In this document: piece by piece, positions 4,874 through 6,138 of the stretch
Position numbering within the stretch: the first letter of the stretch is position 1
How the letters are laid out: the number at the start of each line of letters is the position of its first letter
Assembly (NCBI GenBank): GCA_027022125.1
Contig: JALVZI010000605.1
Coordinates: forward strand, 1 to 6,138
DNA from: Anaerolineae bacterium
Lineage (GTDB): Bacteria > Chloroflexota > Anaerolineae > 4572-78
Direction: 5' to 3'
DNA: 6,138 nt
The notes under the pieces: generated by a model
The model's input: the letters and a program-made list of their open reading frames with translations, nothing else
Databases searched by the model: none
What the model was told of the DNA's origin: nothing
Translations under genes and position numbers: made by a program

Positions 4874-6046
4874 TTAGTTGCCCTGACCGCCGCCGGCTGC
4901 CGGTGCGGGGGAGGCGGTATCCACGGTGGGCATTATGCCCGGTCCGGGGATGACCAGTGTCGGTACAGTGCCCTCCGGCGTGAAGATGAGTTTGTCGGTG
5001 CTGTTGAGCGCGTCGGCATTGGCTTGGATTTGTTGCAGCAGCAGGTAGCCATCGGTGCCATACAGTTCAGCCAGCGTTAATTGCGGCGCGAGTTCGGCGC
5101 GGGCTTTTTCCAGCGCGGCTTGTGCCGCCACTTGGTTGATTTCCACATCCTTCTGCGCGGCAAACAGGTCATTCGATTTTTGCGCTTCGATGACGGCGCG
5201 TTCCGCTTCCACTTTCGCCAAGTCGTTGGCGAGATTCGCCTCGATGACTGCTTTTTGCGCCAGCGTGCGTTCTTTTTCCAATTCTGCCAGCGTTATCTGC
5301 TGACGGGTCTGTTCCTGAATCCGGCTCTGTTCCACCCGAATTTCGCCTTCCTGCCGGGCTTGCTCCGCCAGCGCTTCCGCGTCGGCGCGGAGTTTATCCT
5401 GCGCGGCTTTTTCCGTTTGCAGACGGCTCTGCACAATGGCATCTAGCGCGGCTTGCACTTCCGGCGAAAGGATGACTTCTGGCACAACCAAGTTTTGCAC
5501 GTTCAACCCCAGATTTTCTGCCATACCGTTCAATTCATCGTCAATACAGTTACGCAATTCGTCGCGGGCGGTGCCGATGATGTTGTCATCGAAATTGCGG
5601 TCGCCCACACAGACTTTCATCGCTTGCTGGGCGAGGTCATCCACGCGCATTTTTGCCAAATCGTCATTCAGAAAAACCTCTTTATATTGCGCCCACAGGT
5701 TTTGGATTTTGTCTTTTTCGGTGGCATTGGGGCGGAAAATATCGCCGCTGACGGTTAAACCGATGCGCTGTTTGTCTTTGGTGATGATTTCCGGGTCGGT
5801 GACGGAAAACGGGATAGCGTGGGTTGAAATGCGCTGCAATTCCACATACAAACCTGCGTCGCTGTAAACGCCGGGACCCACCACATTTTTAATTTCGCCG
5901 CTTTCCAATTGCACGCCAACTTCTTGTGCATCTACCTTTTCAAAAAAGTAGAAAAACTGGCTTGAAAACGACAGCAGTAGCCCGATGATGATAACTGCCA
6001 CCACCACGATAATCAATGTGCTGGCACGTCCGAGTAATTGTTTCAT
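4874..6046 (-). CDS. SPFH/band-7 (stomatin/prohibitin-like) membrane protein
   Basis: The 390-residue protein has one N-terminal membrane segment (about residues 10-30, LIIVVVAVIIIGLLLSF), an SPFH/PHB domain at about 38-205 beginning with VDAQEVGV, a long Ala/Glu/Gln/Lys/Arg-rich coiled coil at about 205-320, and a Pro/Gly/Ala-rich tail (367-390). Proteins of this type form large membrane-anchored ring assemblies that organise membrane microdomains or control membrane proteases such as FtsH; which applies here cannot be told. The coiled coil contains an 18-residue repeat: AVIEANLANDL (266-276) recurs as AVIEAQKSNDL (284-294). Two cysteines, Cys146 and Cys167, lie in the SPFH region and could form a disulfide if it faces outward. 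The ATG at 6046-6044 has a strong AGGAGG seven bases upstream. The gene stands alone: a terminator follows it, and no FtsH, NfeD or HflK partner is in the window. Confidence 0.88.
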   Translation of the reverse strand: MKQLLGRASTLIIVVVAVIIIGLLLSFSSQFFYFFEKVDAQEVGVQLESGEIKNVVGPGVYSDAGLYVELQRISTHAIPFSVTDPEIITKDKQRIGLTVSGDIFRPNATEKDKIQNLWAQYKEVFLNDDLAKMRVDDLAQQAMKVCVGDRNFDDNIIGTARDELRNCIDDELNGMAENLGLNVQNLVVPEVILSPEVQAALDAIVQSRLQTEKAAQDKLRADAEALAEQARQEGEIRVEQSRIQEQTRQQITLAELEKERTLAQKAVIEANLANDLAKVEAERAVIEAQKSNDLFAAQKDVEINQVAAQAALEKARAELAPQLTLAELYGTDGYLLLQQIQANADALNSTDKLIFTPEGTVPTLVIPGPGIMPTVDTASPAPAAGGGQGN

Positions 6047-6138
6047 TTTTTCTCCTCCTGATGGATGATAGATATTTTTCGGAGACCGGTGGGGAGTTTC
6101 AGCCTCCGTTTGGTTGAGAGGGTTTGTCGGGGCAAAGT
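6047..6138 (-). promoter_or_regulatory. Leader of the SPFH gene with strong Shine-Dalgarno
   Basis: The minus strand has AGGAGG (6059-6054) seven bases before the ATG, within CAGGAGGAGA, the best ribosome site in the window. The rest of this 92-base stretch has no gene. I could not place a convincing promoter: TATCAT and TATCTA are present near 6060-6075 but without a matched -35. Confidence 0.6.

Noticed and set aside
6080..6108. Hairpin CGGAG...CTCCG upstream of the SPFH gene as a terminator or RNA gene
   Set aside because: The stem is only 5 bp with a 19-base loop and is followed on the minus strand by A residues rather than T residues.

Overview
The window holds five protein genes, all on the minus strand. 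In transcription order (right to left) they are: an SPFH/band-7 membrane protein (6046-4874), an acyl-CoA thioesterase-like hotdog protein (4639-4208), an MFS transporter (4207-3032), a class I lysyl-tRNA synthetase (2718-1159), and the N-terminal two thirds of a phosphomannomutase/phosphoglucomutase (905 to beyond the left edge). All are intact except the last, which is cut only by the window boundary. Moderate GC, class I rather than class II LysRS, and spacers full of degenerate 7-bp tandem repeats would fit a bacterium of the Chloroflexota (Anaerolineae-like) type. That assignment is an inference from general resemblance, not proven by any marker here.

Layout. 6047-6138 is the leader of the SPFH gene, with a strong Shine-Dalgarno. 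The SPFH gene ends in a clear Rho-independent terminator (4829-4860). An AT-rich spacer with a large fold-back palindrome (4701-4767) follows. The thioesterase and MFS genes form a tight pair whose stop and start codons abut (TAA then ATG). The 313-bp gap before lysK has a plausible promoter (3001-3029) and then a roughly 212-bp array of 7- and 8-bp units reaching almost to the lysK ribosome site. The lysK-to-phosphomutase gap is built almost wholly from repeats: a heptamer array that contains the lysK stop codon, two inverted copies of a palindromic element with a shared core and different self-complementary arms, and a second heptamer array that supplies the ribosome binding site of the phosphomutase.

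The genes do not form an obvious single pathway: membrane organisation, thioester hydrolysis, transport, tRNA charging and sugar-phosphate isomerisation for glycans. I see no defence system, mobile element with a transposase, CRISPR array, tRNA or rRNA. The most interesting material is the non-coding repeat structure and the way it merges with gene ends and translation signals.
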